Source: Haloarcula rara (GTDB lineage Archaea; Halobacteriota; Halobacteria; Halobacteriales; Haloarculaceae). Taken from it: 64,000 nt of DNA. The translations under genes and the position numbers were made by a program. Under the pieces are notes generated by a model. The model was not told the origin of the DNA and made no database searches. It saw only the letters and a program-made list of their open reading frames with translations. Location: contig NZ_CP119785.1 in assembly GCF_029338235.1 (NCBI RefSeq), forward strand, positions 2,170,001 through 2,234,000, written 5' to 3'. Shown piece after piece: positions 1-8,487 of the stretch. Each line of letters opens with the position of its first letter. The first letter of the stretch is position 1.

Positions 1-2
1 CG

Positions 3-227
3 TCACTCTTCCTGTGACAGCTGCCCGGAGAGGTTTCGGTACATGATACCGTAGAGGAACGCCGCGGCCAGCAGTCCCAGGACGACGCCGAGGGCCAGCG
101 ACTGGCCCGACCCGTCGGTGATTCGTTGGGCGCCCACCGCCAGGAAGCCGAGTACGAGGCCAAAGACCAGGGCGATGACCGCCGGTTTTCGCATCCGCGG
201 GTGAAACAGCGAGATATCGTCGCTCAT
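3..227 (-). CDS. Small two-helix membrane protein, function unknown
   Basis: A 74-residue protein with two hydrophobic helices separated by a short polar turn (about residues 15-35 and 41-62) and charged ends, so an integral membrane protein. I start it at the ATG at 225-227; an upstream ATG at 257 would add ten residues (TWVRRNAAA) that look non-conserved and enter the promoter region of the divergent uridine phosphorylase gene. I do not recognise the family. It is transcribed away from the phosphorylase gene, with about 80 nt between the two starts. Confidence 0.6.
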   Translation of the reverse strand: MSDDISLFHPRMRKPAVIALVFGLVLGFLAVGAQRITDGSGQSLALGVVLGLLAAAFLYGIMYRNLSGQLSQEE

Positions 228-308
228 AGCTGCAGCGTTGCGACGAACCCACGTCATTGTTGCGGAGAATCCCCGGCGGTTTTACCGACCGGCGTCGAAG
301 GCCCCCGC

Positions 309-1034
309 ATGGCCAAACAACCCCATCTGCTGGTGGAACCGGGCGACCTGCACGATATCGTCCTGCTCCCCGGCGACCCCGGTCGCGTCGACCGCATCGC
401 CGGTCACTGCGAGGACAGCGAGGTCGTCGCACAGAACCGCGAGTACAAGCTCGTCAACGCGACCTACGAGGGACGGGACGTGACCGTCTGCTCGACCGGA
501 ATCGGCTCGCCGTCGGCCGCAATCGCCGTCGAGGAGCTCGCGGCCGTCGGCTGTGAGACGTTCGTCCGCGTGGGCACGACCGGCGCCCTCCAGTCCGGCA
601 TCGACATCGGTGACATGGTCGTCGCCACCGGCGCCGCAAAGGACGAGGGCACCACGGAGCGCTACGAGGACAAAGCCGTCCCCGCGGTGCCGGACTACGA
701 CGTGCTGTCGGCGCTGGTGGACGCGGCGGAGGATAATAACGAGGACGTCCACGTCGGACCTGTCGCCACGGACGACGCCTTCTACGCCGAGACAGAGGCA
801 TACGTCGAGGACTGGGAGGCCGCCGGGCTGCAGTGTGTCGAGATGGAGGCCGCCGCCATCTTCTCGCTGGCCCGCCGCAAGGGGCTGGCCGCCGGCGCCA
901 TCTGCACCGTCGACGGCAACCTCGTCGAGGGGACCCAGAAGGGCGAGACCGACGACGACGAGCTCCCTGAGAAGGCGAAGAACAACGTCGAGCGAGCCAT
1001 CGACATCGCGCTGACTGCGGCGACGACGCTGTGA
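309..1034 (+). CDS. udp: Uridine phosphorylase (NP-I family nucleoside phosphorylase)
   Basis: A 241-residue cytosolic enzyme of nucleoside phosphorolysis, splitting uridine (or a related nucleoside) with phosphate to base plus ribose-1-phosphate. NP-I hallmarks: GDPGR phosphate loop at 22-26, STGIGSPSA near 62-70, VRVGTTGAL at 87-94 and the nucleoside-binding VEMEAAAIF at 177-185. Length is normal for the family. The frame is open upstream to 126, but the family N-terminus (MAKQPHLLVEPGD) begins at the ATG at 309. Purine versus uridine preference cannot be fixed from sequence; the overall look favours uridine phosphorylase. Confidence 0.9.
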   Translation: MAKQPHLLVEPGDLHDIVLLPGDPGRVDRIAGHCEDSEVVAQNREYKLVNATYEGRDVTVCSTGIGSPSAAIAVEELAAVGCETFVRVGTTGALQSGIDIGDMVVATGAAKDEGTTERYEDKAVPAVPDYDVLSALVDAAEDNNEDVHVGPVATDDAFYAETEAYVEDWEAAGLQCVEMEAAAIFSLARRKGLAAGAICTVDGNLVEGTQKGETDDDELPEKAKNNVERAIDIALTAATTL

Positions 1035-1095
1035 GTCACAGACTGCACCGGAACGTGGCCGGTGTGCTTAGGATGGCCGAGACCCAGGCATAGAT

Positions 1096-2546
1096 ATGTT
1101 CGACGAGTTCGGCCAGCGTATCCGGAGGCTCCTGGAACGGCTCCGCCGCGCCGAGCGACGAGAGCTACGGGAGTTTCGCCGCTGGGCGGAGACGACCGAC
1201 CGGCTCGTTCACCTTTCGGTGCTCGTGTTCGTCCCGCTGCTCATCGGGCTGGTGACGCTGCTGTCGAACGCCGTCCCACAGCTTTCCTTCCTGCTCTTTC
1301 CGCCGCTGGCCTCGGGCAGTTACACGCTGTTCGTGGACCCGCGCGGGAAGTACGCCGACCCCGTGCAGTTCGTCGCCGGGCTGACCATCGGCGCGGCCTG
1401 TGGGCTGGGGGCGCTGTGGGTGTCGACAGCGCTGCTTTCGTCCCCTTCGGGACAGTTTCAGGTGGCCGCCGGGGCGGCGGTGCTCGCGACGCTGGCGACG
1501 GGGCTTATCACGTGGCCCTTCGACATCGAGGAGCCCTCGGCGTACTCGACGGCGCTGCTGGCGCTTTTGGTCCAGCCGTCCCAGCGACTGACCTTCCTGG
1601 GCAGTATCTTCCTCGCGAGTGCCATCGTCGCCGTTGTCTTCGTCGTCTGGCGCAACCGCTTCTACGACCGCCGGGCGACCGTGCTGTACGAGTCGACCAC
1701 CGGTGACGACCACGTGCTGGTCCCGATGCGTGGCGAGCACGCCCACGCGACGGCGATGCTCGCCGCGCGCCTGGCCGCGGCCCACGAGGCCGGGAAGGTG
1801 GTGTTGCTGGATATCGTCGGTGACACCGAGGCCGCCGAGACGGAACGGGCGATGCTGAACGGCGGCATGGGGGTCGCCGGCGTGGAGGCGGCCGGCACCG
1901 ATGGCGAGGTGAGCGATGCGGTCCGCGAGCGTGTCGAGCGCCTGGAGTCCCGCGCCGCGACCGTCGAGACGCGCGTCGGCGTCCCCTGTCAGGTCGTGGT
2001 CGCGACCGGCGAGGAGTCGGCGGCCGCGACGACGTTGCAGGCCGCCGAATCGACGAACTGCGACCTCATCGCGCGCCATACGAGAGCGAACACGGCGCCC
2101 TGACGACGTATCTCCGGGAGCTGTTCCGCGGTCGGTCGGACGTACTCGTCCACCGCTCGCGCAACGGCCGCACCCGCTGGCGCCGGGTGCTGGTCCCGGT
2201 CAGGCGGGCCAGCGACGTGGCCCATCACATGGTCGATTTCGCCGTGCGCCTGGCCGGCGGGAGCGGCCGCGTCGCCGTCGCGACCTGCATCGGCGACGGC
2301 GGGGACCGGCGTCGCGCCGAGTCGATGCTGGCCGACCTCGCCGAACCGTTCGTCGGCGATATCGAGACCCGCGTCAGCGGTGCCGACATCCACTCGTTTC
2401 TTGGCCGGGCGAGTACGGAGTACGACCTGGTGATCATCGGGGCGAGCCAGGACCGCAGCGCGGCCTCCCGCTTCATCACGCCGCCGACGTTCGAGCGCCT
2501 GGACGACCTCGAGACGGACGTCGCTATCGTCGACCGGAGCCGCTGA
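1096..2546 (+). pseudogene. HPP membrane protein with tandem UspA domains, broken by a -1 frameshift
   Basis: The first part (1096-2103) encodes about 4-5 membrane helices with the HPP-family stretch LLFPPLASGSYTLFVDPRG, then a cytoplasmic UspA-like domain that begins VLVPMRGEHAHATA. Near 2069-2073 the frame slips: the old frame stops at TGA 2101-2103, while another frame continues as APYESEHGALTTYLREL and runs through a second UspA domain (VLVPVRRASDVAHH...) to TGA 2544-2546. One missing base explains everything. The intact product would be about 483 residues. Either a real pseudogene or a sequence error; the second half shows no further decay. Probable role is a stress- or ligand-sensing membrane protein. 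Confidence 0.85.
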
Positions 2547-2559
2547 CTGGTGGGCTGTA

Positions 2560-2572
2560 ATCTCTTTTTCGC
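2560..2572. terminator. Possible shared T-tract terminator between convergent genes
   Basis: The 30-nt gap between the convergent HPP/UspA and K+ channel genes holds a run of five T (2565-2569) on the plus strand in a pyrimidine-rich stretch. Archaeal polymerase can terminate at such T tracts. Weak evidence from composition and position only. Confidence 0.35.
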
Positions 2573-2576
2573 CCGG

Positions 2577-3737
2577 TCACAGGTCGGTTTTCTCTTCGAC
2601 GTCGAGAAGATGGTCGGCGACGGACTCCATGCCTTCGCGACCCAGCGCCGACTGGACGAGCAGGTGCCCGCCGATTACCGCCGGGCTGATGACGGTGTCG
2701 GCGCCAGCCCGCCTGAGCTTCTCGACGTTTTCGCGGTCGGTCGCGGCGGCGACGACGTTTACCTCGGGGTTCAGCGCACGGGCGGTCAGTATGCCCAGCG
2801 CGTCCTGCGCGTCGTCGTTCGTGGCAGCCACCACGGCCAGAGCGTCGTGGATACCGGCCCGTTCCAGGGGCACCTCGTCGCTGGGGTCGTCAGTCAAGAC
2901 GGTGATGTCGCGCTGCTGGAGCCGTGTCGCCTTCTCCTGGTCCGGTGTCACGACGACGAACTGCGCCGCGCCCGTGAGCTCTTCGAGTATCGGTTCCGTC
3001 AGGTCGCCGTAGCCGAGGACGACCACGTGGTCCTCGAGCAGGTCGAGTTGTGCGTCAGTCATGTTCCCGAGTGCCTCCGAGAGGCGTTTTTCGATGGCGG
3101 GTCCCAGCAGGGTCCCAAGCGCGATGGCGAAGCTGGCCGTTCCCAGCAACACCACCGACATCCCGAACAGCGTCGCCCGATCGCTGGCCGGCGTCACGTC
3201 GCCATAGCCGACCGTACTGGCCGTCACGAGCGTGTAGTAGAAGGCGTCGGTGAGCGTCGTGACGCCGTTGAACTCCTCGCGCAAGGCCCACGTGCCGACC
3301 GTGCCGTACACCTGGGCGCCGAGCAGGGCCGCCCCGGCTGCCAGCTGGGCCGTCGAGAGGTCGAACTCGCGGTCGAAGCGGTACCGGTTGACCAGCAGCG
3401 TCGGCAGCGACACAAGCGAGAGGACGACAAGCGGCGCCGACAGCGGCGACGACTGGACCACGCCCTGTAGCGCCGACACCGGGAGCAAGACGACGGTCAG
3501 ATACCATGCGGCCCGCAGCCGCCGGCGCAGTCCCGTGACACTCACGAGCAGCGTAAACCCCGTCAGTGCCCCGGTGAACCCGGCGGCCTGCTGGAAGCTC
3601 GCCGGGATGAACGTCTCCAGTGTCCCGCTGACGGGGGCGGTGATGTTCGCCACGCCGGTGACAAAGGAGAGTATCGCGACGAGCGTCGGCAGCAGTATCG
3701 TCGCCCGGGCGCTCAGCCACTCCCGCGACCAGTCCAT
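2577..3737 (-). CDS. Potassium channel with cytoplasmic TrkA-N (RCK) domain
   Basis: A 386-residue protein. Residues 1-115 carry several hydrophobic helices; a two-helix pore module follows, with re-entrant loop FYYTLVTASTVGYGD and K+ selectivity filter TVGYGD at 175-180. After about 230 a Rossmann TrkA-N domain starts at VVVLGYGDLTEPI (238-250), expected to bind NAD(H) and gate the channel. This fits K+ homeostasis in a salt-in cell. The additional N-terminal helices are more than a minimal two-TM channel needs. It is convergent with the HPP/UspA gene and divergent from the zinc-finger gene at 3852. No catalytic or filter residue is missing. Confidence 0.88.
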   Translation of the reverse strand: MDWSREWLSARATILLPTLVAILSFVTGVANITAPVSGTLETFIPASFQQAAGFTGALTGFTLLVSVTGLRRRLRAAWYLTVVLLPVSALQGVVQSSPLSAPLVVLSLVSLPTLLVNRYRFDREFDLSTAQLAAGAALLGAQVYGTVGTWALREEFNGVTTLTDAFYYTLVTASTVGYGDVTPASDRATLFGMSVVLLGTASFAIALGTLLGPAIEKRLSEALGNMTDAQLDLLEDHVVVLGYGDLTEPILEELTGAAQFVVVTPDQEKATRLQQRDITVLTDDPSDEVPLERAGIHDALAVVAATNDDAQDALGILTARALNPEVNVVAAATDRENVEKLRRAGADTVISPAVIGGHLLVQSALGREGMESVADHLLDVEEKTDL

Positions 3738-3851
3738 ACCCCTCTGTCAGTATCGGACGGGGTAAATGTACTGTCCCTGGCTCGGTTGTGTGGTTGCGTG
3801 ACGCGCCGCCAAATCCGAACGTTCAACCCCGAACCGGCCCTACTGCCACCT

Positions 3852-4375
3852 ATGTATGCGGTCGTCGGCTGTAGCGAGTGCAGCGCCCTCTGGGTCGTCG
3901 AGGGCCGCCCCGAGACGAGCCAGTGTCCCCGCTGTGGGGGGCGCCGCCAGCACGCCAAACGCCGGAAGTTCGTCGAGACCGACGACGAGGACCACGCCCG
4001 CGAGGTGCGCTCGTCGATGCTCGCCAACCGCCAGGGCCACGGTGACGCCTTCGCGGAACTGGATTCGTTCGCCGAGATGGACCGCCAGGTCGACGATGCG
4101 GGCGTCGACGACGAGACCTACCTCGAAGCGTCGGGTATCGACAGCGAGGCCGTCGCGTCGGCCGGCGACCGGGCCGACCAGGGTCCGGCGGCGGGCGCAG
4201 CCGGAAAGAGACCGTCCTGCAGGCCCTGCGCGACCTGGACGAGCCGACCGAGGCGGACGTGGTCGCCTACGCCACAGAGCGCGACGTCCCGGCCGACTAC
4301 ACCCGGCGAGCGCTCGCGAAGCTCGTCCGGGCCGGCCAGGTCAGCGAGTCCGGCGGGAGCTACCGGCTCGTATGA
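3852..4375 (+). pseudogene. DUF5817-like zinc-finger/winged-helix protein, split by a -1 frameshift
   Basis: The N-terminal part opens MYAVVGCSECSALWVVEG and has two CxxC pairs (C7/C10 and C25/C28), a zinc ribbon, followed by an acidic segment with SSMLANRQGHGDAFAELDS. After about 4180 this frame degenerates into Pro/Arg-rich text, while another frame supplies RKETVLQALRDLDEPTEADV and a small helix-turn-helix-like C-terminus ending SGGSYRLV at TGA 4373-4375. One lost base between about 4176 and 4205 accounts for the change. The repaired protein would be about 174 residues, which is what I recall for this haloarchaeal family. The next gene begins inside its stop (ATGA). Confidence 0.8.
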
Positions 4376-4716
4376 CCGACCTGGAACTGGAGGCCGGGCC
4401 GGCCGCCGTCGGGTCCTTGGTCGGGCTCGCCGGGATACTCTTCCTCGCCGCGCCGGTCGTCGCCCCGGTCCCGATTGGCGGACTCCGGGTCAGTCCCGTC
4501 GCGCTCTCCGCTGTGGTACTCACCGCCGGTTTCGCGCTCGGGACCGTCGTCTTCGCGCTGCGGGGCCGGCGGCTGTTCGCGATGGCTCACGGCGTCTTCG
4601 CGGTCGCGTGGGCGCTGCTTGTGGCCGGGCCGCTCTTCGGGAACGGCGACCTGTTGCTTGCCGGCGTGGTCGTGCTCGTCGCCGGCGTCGGCTTCCTCGT
4701 GAGTCAGGCACGCTGA
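4372..4716 (+). CDS. Four-helix membrane protein, function unknown
   Basis: A 114-residue, strongly hydrophobic protein with four predicted helices and short polar loops containing RGRR. The ATG at 4372 overlaps the stop codon (4373-4375) of the restored zinc-finger reading frame, so the pair looks translationally coupled. That overlap is independent support for the second frame being the true end of the upstream gene. I cannot assign a function. Confidence 0.7.
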   Translation: MTDLELEAGPAAVGSLVGLAGILFLAAPVVAPVPIGGLRVSPVALSAVVLTAGFALGTVVFALRGRRLFAMAHGVFAVAWALLVAGPLFGNGDLLLAGVVVLVAGVGFLVSQAR

Positions 4717-4845
4717 TCACAGCCAGCCGGCCATCTCAGCGAGGGTCGCCAGCGCGAGGACGATAGAGACGACCTGCTTTACCAGCGCAAGCAGCCGCTG
4801 TGCGGACGCGACGGGCGAGTCGGTGTCGGGTTCGTTGGAGGACAT
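4717..4845 (-). CDS. Very small membrane protein (42 aa)
   Basis: A 42-residue product: an acidic, Ser/Pro-rich N-terminus (MSSNEPDTDSPVASAQ) and one hydrophobic helix of about 20 residues (LLALVKQVVSIVLALATLAE). Its stop abuts the end of the convergent gene at 4716. Start chosen at 4843-4845; a longer version from 4917 would add low-complexity residues. The combination of acidic head and single helix suits a haloarchaeal microprotein, but with no recognised family it remains tentative. Confidence 0.4.
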   Translation of the reverse strand: MSSNEPDTDSPVASAQRLLALVKQVVSIVLALATLAEMAGWL

Positions 4846-4941
4846 AGTGGACGTCCGCGGGGACTGCCCGTCGGACGCATCGGAACTACTGCCGGCTCCG
4901 AGAAAAGCGACGGCCACGGCCCCGTGGCGAAAGTGAAACTG

Positions 4942-5502
4942 TCAGGTCAGGTCGACGGCCTCGTCGAACAGCGGTTTCAGGCGGCTGACGGTCTGGTCGT
5001 CGTGGGCGCCCGGGTCGAGATGGAAGTGAGCGACGGCGTCGGCGTCCCGGAGCTGGCCGGCGAACATGTGGAGGAACTTGAAGACGGGCTGTAACTCCGC
5101 GAACTGCAGCATCTCGGTCATCGAGTCCATGCAAGCGACGAGCTGGCTGTCGTCGTCGTGGTCGTTGAGGTAGTTGTTGAGCCGCATCCCCAGACCGGTG
5201 ATGTCGTTCGGGTTCGCCGTCGTGACGAAGACATTCTCGGGGACGTTCTCACCACTTGGCTGCTTTCCGGGCTGGTCGCCGACGACGACGATACCCATCC
5301 GCCCGGGCAGCTCGCCGTGGTGGTCGCGCCACTGGGCGACGAGATCCGACGGTGTGCCGGAGTAGGTGACGTGCAACACGTCGAGGCGGCCGGGCGGGCC
5401 GGCGCCCTGCAGGTCGAGACAGGTCGTCCGTTTTTCGTCACTGAGGGAGGGGGCCATCACGATGACGTTCGTTCCGGGCGCTGGGCTGTCGGATGCCGTC
5501 AT
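4942..5502 (-). CDS. KaiC-partner-like protein (DUF7504-type), function unknown
   Basis: A 186-residue soluble acidic protein. It resembles the degenerate RecA-like fold of haloarchaeal KaiC-associated proteins: beta strand NVIVMAPSLS, then CLDLQGAGPPGRLDVLHVTYSG, MGIVVVGD, and a later VACMDSMTEMLQFAELQPVFKFLHMF that corresponds to a Walker B strand and its helix. There is no P-loop. Its start overlaps the stop of the upstream KaiC-like ATPase by four bases (ATGA at 5499-5502), so the two are co-translated and probably act together. The DUF number is from memory. Confidence 0.65.
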   Translation of the reverse strand: MTASDSPAPGTNVIVMAPSLSDEKRTTCLDLQGAGPPGRLDVLHVTYSGTPSDLVAQWRDHHGELPGRMGIVVVGDQPGKQPSGENVPENVFVTTANPNDITGLGMRLNNYLNDHDDDSQLVACMDSMTEMLQFAELQPVFKFLHMFAGQLRDADAVAHFHLDPGAHDDQTVSRLKPLFDEAVDLT

Positions 5503-7028
5503 TGGTGCCCGTCGCCGAGGGTCGCTTCGGTACTACCGGCGCCAGGCGGTTGCTGGATTCGCATATAGGGTTCTCGTTCGATGTACTCGACGAGACGGGT
5601 CGAGCCCATAAACCCGCTGGGTGACTTCTTGAGTTCGATGTACTGCAGCCCCTTGTCGGTCACCCAGGTCTCCAGCGTCTGCCAGGCGCCGTTCTCGTAG
5701 AACGCGGCGAGTTCGTCGTCGATTGTCGCGGGGTTGAACATATATATCGAGGTGTCCCCCGGCAGGTAGAGGTTCTCCTCTTCCCAGAACCGTATCTGGC
5801 GGAGCTCGTCGTCCGACAGCACCGGCAGCTGTGCCTCGACGTTGAGGACGCTGAGCATCGGCCGGTCGCCCCGGCGGTCGTCGATGGTGCGGAAGACGGC
5901 GGCTGGGTTGTCGGTGTCGTGCTCCTGTGGCTTGAACACGTTTCGCTTGGTGTTCTCCCAGATGTTGGCAAAGTCCACCAGAAAGAGCTCGTCGTTCGCC
6001 AGCATATCCGCCATGTCGCCGATGCGCTCGTCGATGATGGTCCGCAGCCGCTTGGGCGGCAGTTCCACGGGCGGAATTATCGTGATGGGCATCCCCGCCT
6101 CGCGGGCCTGGACCATGAGGTTCGTCAGGATGGAGTGGGGGCTGGCTTGCCCGTCGTGTTCCAGCAGCAACGTCCCGCCCTCGACGATACCGCCGCCCAT
6201 GAGGCGGTCGAGCCCGTCGATGCCCGTGGTCATGTGGTCCGAGGGGACGAACTCCCCGGGGTGGGTCCGCAGCCGCGGCGAGATGCGCAGCCCCTCGTGC
6301 GTGAAGCTCACCTCGTGGACGCGGGTGTCGTGGTCGACGCCGCGCATCTTCACGACCTCCAGGAAGCGGTGGTAGTCGCCGCCGACGTTCTCCCGCCACA
6401 GCCGGAGTACGCCGTGGGTGTTGAACTGGACGGCGTCACTGGCGGCGACTGTCTTGACGTCCTGCTGGGTGAGGTCGGGCTGGGACTCCTCGGCGGTAAA
6501 GACGGCTGTCGCGCCGAACTCGTCGTTGAGCAGGCGGATGAAATCCAGTAGCGTCCGGCGGAACACGTCCTGGTCGTCGCCGATGGCCGACAGCCCCGAG
6601 ACGGAGTCGAGCACGACCCGGTCGGCGGGGGCGAACCGTTCGAGGTACTGGGTGATGTACTGGGACTCGAAGGGCGCCGAGTACTCTCCCCCGAGCATCT
6701 TCCCGCCTTCGAGGGTTTCGAGCGTGAGTTCACGGCTGTCACCGCCCTCGACGGTCTGGCCCGGGGTCGCGTGCAGCGACGTGACCGTGAGGTTGTCGTG
6801 GTGGAGGTCGAAGGCGAAGTCCTCGAAGGCGTCGGCCAGCTCCTGGAAGGTCTGTTCGGTGCTGATGTACAGACAGTCCTCGTCGCGGGCCACCCCCTCG
6901 GCGAGGAACTGCATGGCCAGCGTGGATTTCCCCGTTCCCGGGCCGCCGGTGACCAGTACCGTCCGGTTTTCGGGGAGTCCGCCGTCGAGGATGCTGTCTA
7001 GGGTCTCACTGCCTGTCGGGACGGACAT
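5499..7028 (-). CDS. KaiC-like RecA-superfamily ATPase with two domains
   Basis: A 509-residue protein. Domain 1 (about 1-245) has Walker A GGPGTGKST at 28-36 and Walker B RVVLDSVSG with D141, and starts with the KaiC-type phrase TGSETLDSILDGGLP. Domain 2 begins TGIDGLDRLMGGGIVEGGTLL near 265, but its P-loop has become EHDGQASPHS, so it probably does not bind ATP normally. Such halobacterial KaiC-like proteins are thought to be signalling ATPases; there is no KaiA or KaiB nearby and clock function should not be assumed. The next gene overlaps its stop by 4 nt. Confidence 0.82.
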   Translation of the reverse strand: MSVPTGSETLDSILDGGLPENRTVLVTGGPGTGKSTLAMQFLAEGVARDEDCLYISTEQTFQELADAFEDFAFDLHHDNLTVTSLHATPGQTVEGGDSRELTLETLEGGKMLGGEYSAPFESQYITQYLERFAPADRVVLDSVSGLSAIGDDQDVFRRTLLDFIRLLNDEFGATAVFTAEESQPDLTQQDVKTVAASDAVQFNTHGVLRLWRENVGGDYHRFLEVVKMRGVDHDTRVHEVSFTHEGLRISPRLRTHPGEFVPSDHMTTGIDGLDRLMGGGIVEGGTLLLEHDGQASPHSILTNLMVQAREAGMPITIIPPVELPPKRLRTIIDERIGDMADMLANDELFLVDFANIWENTKRNVFKPQEHDTDNPAAVFRTIDDRRGDRPMLSVLNVEAQLPVLSDDELRQIRFWEEENLYLPGDTSIYMFNPATIDDELAAFYENGAWQTLETWVTDKGLQYIELKKSPSGFMGSTRLVEYIEREPYMRIQQPPGAGSTEATLGDGHQ

Positions 7029-7111
7029 GTGATTATCTGCCCGCAGTTAGCAATCGCCCCGTAAATCACTGATGCCAACAGTATCAGTCCTGAAACTCCT
7101 CAGTGCCACTG

Positions 7112-7543
7112 CTAGTCGATGTGGACCACGAGGACGGGGACCGGCGAGCTCTCGACGACACGCTCTGTGACGCTCCCAAGGTTGGCCACCCGGTCGCGCC
7201 CGGTGCGCCCGTGGGTACCCATCACGACGAGGTCGATATCCGCCGATTCCGCGTAGTCCACGATGGCCTTGTGGGGAATCCCTTCCTCCATTCGCGTCTC
7301 GACCTCGAGCCCGGCTTCCTCGCCGCCGACCCCGATGTCGTCGAGCGCGACTTCGCCTTCCTCCTCCAGGGACTGGCGCACGTCGTCCTGCGTGTCCTTC
7401 TCGGCGGCCAGTACGAGCCGCCGGTCGACCACGTAGAGTCCGTGCAGCAGGGCGTCGTTGTCGCGGGCGATGGAGACGGCGTGGGAAAGGGTCTCCGTCG
7501 TCCCGGCACTCCCGTCGGTCGCGACCAGTACGTTGTCGTACAT
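7112..7543 (-). CDS. Universal stress protein (UspA family)
   Basis: A 143-residue single-domain UspA protein beginning MYDNVLVATDGSAGTTETL. The C-terminal ATP-binding signature is present (VVMGTHGRTGRD, followed by LGSVTERVV and PVPVLVV), so this is the nucleotide-binding class. The start is fixed at 7541-7543 because the family N-terminus begins there; the upstream open frame is Arg-rich and not protein-like. Monocistronic, facing away from the gene at 7755. Confidence 0.88.
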   Translation of the reverse strand: MYDNVLVATDGSAGTTETLSHAVSIARDNDALLHGLYVVDRRLVLAAEKDTQDDVRQSLEEEGEVALDDIGVGGEEAGLEVETRMEEGIPHKAIVDYAESADIDLVVMGTHGRTGRDRVANLGSVTERVVESSPVPVLVVHID

Positions 7544-7676
7544 CCCGTGGGACTGCGTCCCGACGGTACATAGTACTCCCTGTTGGCACACCGCACGGTA
7601 TCGGCTCTCCCGCCGTGGCCCGCGTTCAGTCGAAACCTCGCTGCTCCGCGGTTCCCGACGGTCACCGCGTCGCTTT

Positions 7677-7704
7677 CGAGGCGTCTCGCAAGCGAGACGC
7701 CTCG
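7677..7704. repeat. Perfect 13-bp stem hairpin upstream of uspA
   Basis: Positions 7677-7689 are the exact reverse complement of 7692-7704, with only two bases between. It lies in the divergent gap between the UspA start (7543) and the start at 7755. Because it sits well upstream of both genes it is unlikely to be a terminator of either; it could extrude as a cruciform or bind a regulator. Confidence 0.7.
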
Positions 7705-7754
7705 CCAATCATGCCATACACTTTTGCTCCCGGCAATCTTTGCTAGTTACTACC

Positions 7755-8330
7755 ATGCATGGGGAGCATCAGCCGGTGGCGGACCGGGCGGAGCTATACG
7801 TCCGGTCGCTGCTCCCGGAGGGGTACAGCCAGCAGCAGGCGGCCACGCTGGACCGGGTCGACGGCCTCATCGCGGACGGTGTCGTCGGGGAGCGGCAGGT
7901 ACAGGTGTGTGGGCACCAGGTCCCCGCGTCGGTCGCCGCGACCCGGACCGCGGCCGGCGAGCGGCTCGTCACCCGACTGACCGCCTTCCAGGCGTGGGCG
8001 AAGCGAAACGACTGCTCGCTCGCGCCGGCGATGGAACTCCGCTCAGTGGACGACTCACTGGCCGACGCTCACTACCGAGCGCTCCGTCTCCCCGCCGTGT
8101 TGCTGGCCGAATACCGCGACGGTGACCTCCGCTGTGTGACGCCCCACCACGACGGGGAGGCGGTCCGAAGCGTCGGAGACCGCCTCGACGAGCTGGCGAC
8201 GGGAGAGCCGACGACCTTCGAGCCGCTCCGACAGACCACGCGCCTGACTCCCACCTCGGCCATGGAATTCGAGCCCGAAGACGGCGACTCCGAGGAGCGC
8301 GACACCGAGGAACCCGCCCTGCTCACGTAG
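7755..8330 (+). CDS. Haloarchaeal hypothetical protein with possible N-terminal HTH
   Basis: A 191-residue acidic soluble protein. The first 60 residues read like a helical regulator module ([28 protein letters not shown]), followed by a mixed alpha/beta part with a conserved-looking [28 protein letters not shown] and a disordered acidic tail. Start chosen at ATG 7755-7757; the frame is open upstream but low quality. I recognise it only as a haloarchaeal family of unknown function, possibly a transcription factor. Confidence 0.6.
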   Translation: MHGEHQPVADRAELYVRSLLPEGYSQQQAATLDRVDGLIADGVVGERQVQVCGHQVPASVAATRTAAGERLVTRLTAFQAWAKRNDCSLAPAMELRSVDDSLADAHYRALRLPAVLLAEYRDGDLRCVTPHHDGEAVRSVGDRLDELATGEPTTFEPLRQTTRLTPTSAMEFEPEDGDSEERDTEEPALLT

Positions 8331-8454
8331 CGGTACGGCGTTTCCGTCCGTCGATATTTATCACGGCGTGCGCCCGACGGCCGATGACTCCCGTCGGCCG
8401 TCTCCGTGCTCTCGCCCTCGCTGCCTTCCTGGGGACCGCGCCACCATCTCAATA

Positions 8455-8462
8455 CACTTATC
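8455..8462 (+). promoter_or_regulatory. Putative TATA box of thrS
   Basis: The AT-rich sequence ACTTATC is centred about 30 nt upstream of the thrS ATG at 8488, the spacing expected for a leaderless haloarchaeal transcript. No Shine-Dalgarno sequence is needed or obvious. Confidence 0.45.
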
Positions 8463-8487
8463 CCCGGCCGCTGTCGTAGCGTGGAGT

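Noticed and set aside
126..308. N-terminal extension of uridine phosphorylase
   Set aside because: Residues do not match the family and the region also holds the divergent gene's start.
5499..7028. Circadian clock operon
   Set aside because: KaiC-like proteins are common in haloarchaea; kaiA and kaiB are absent and domain 2 is degenerate.
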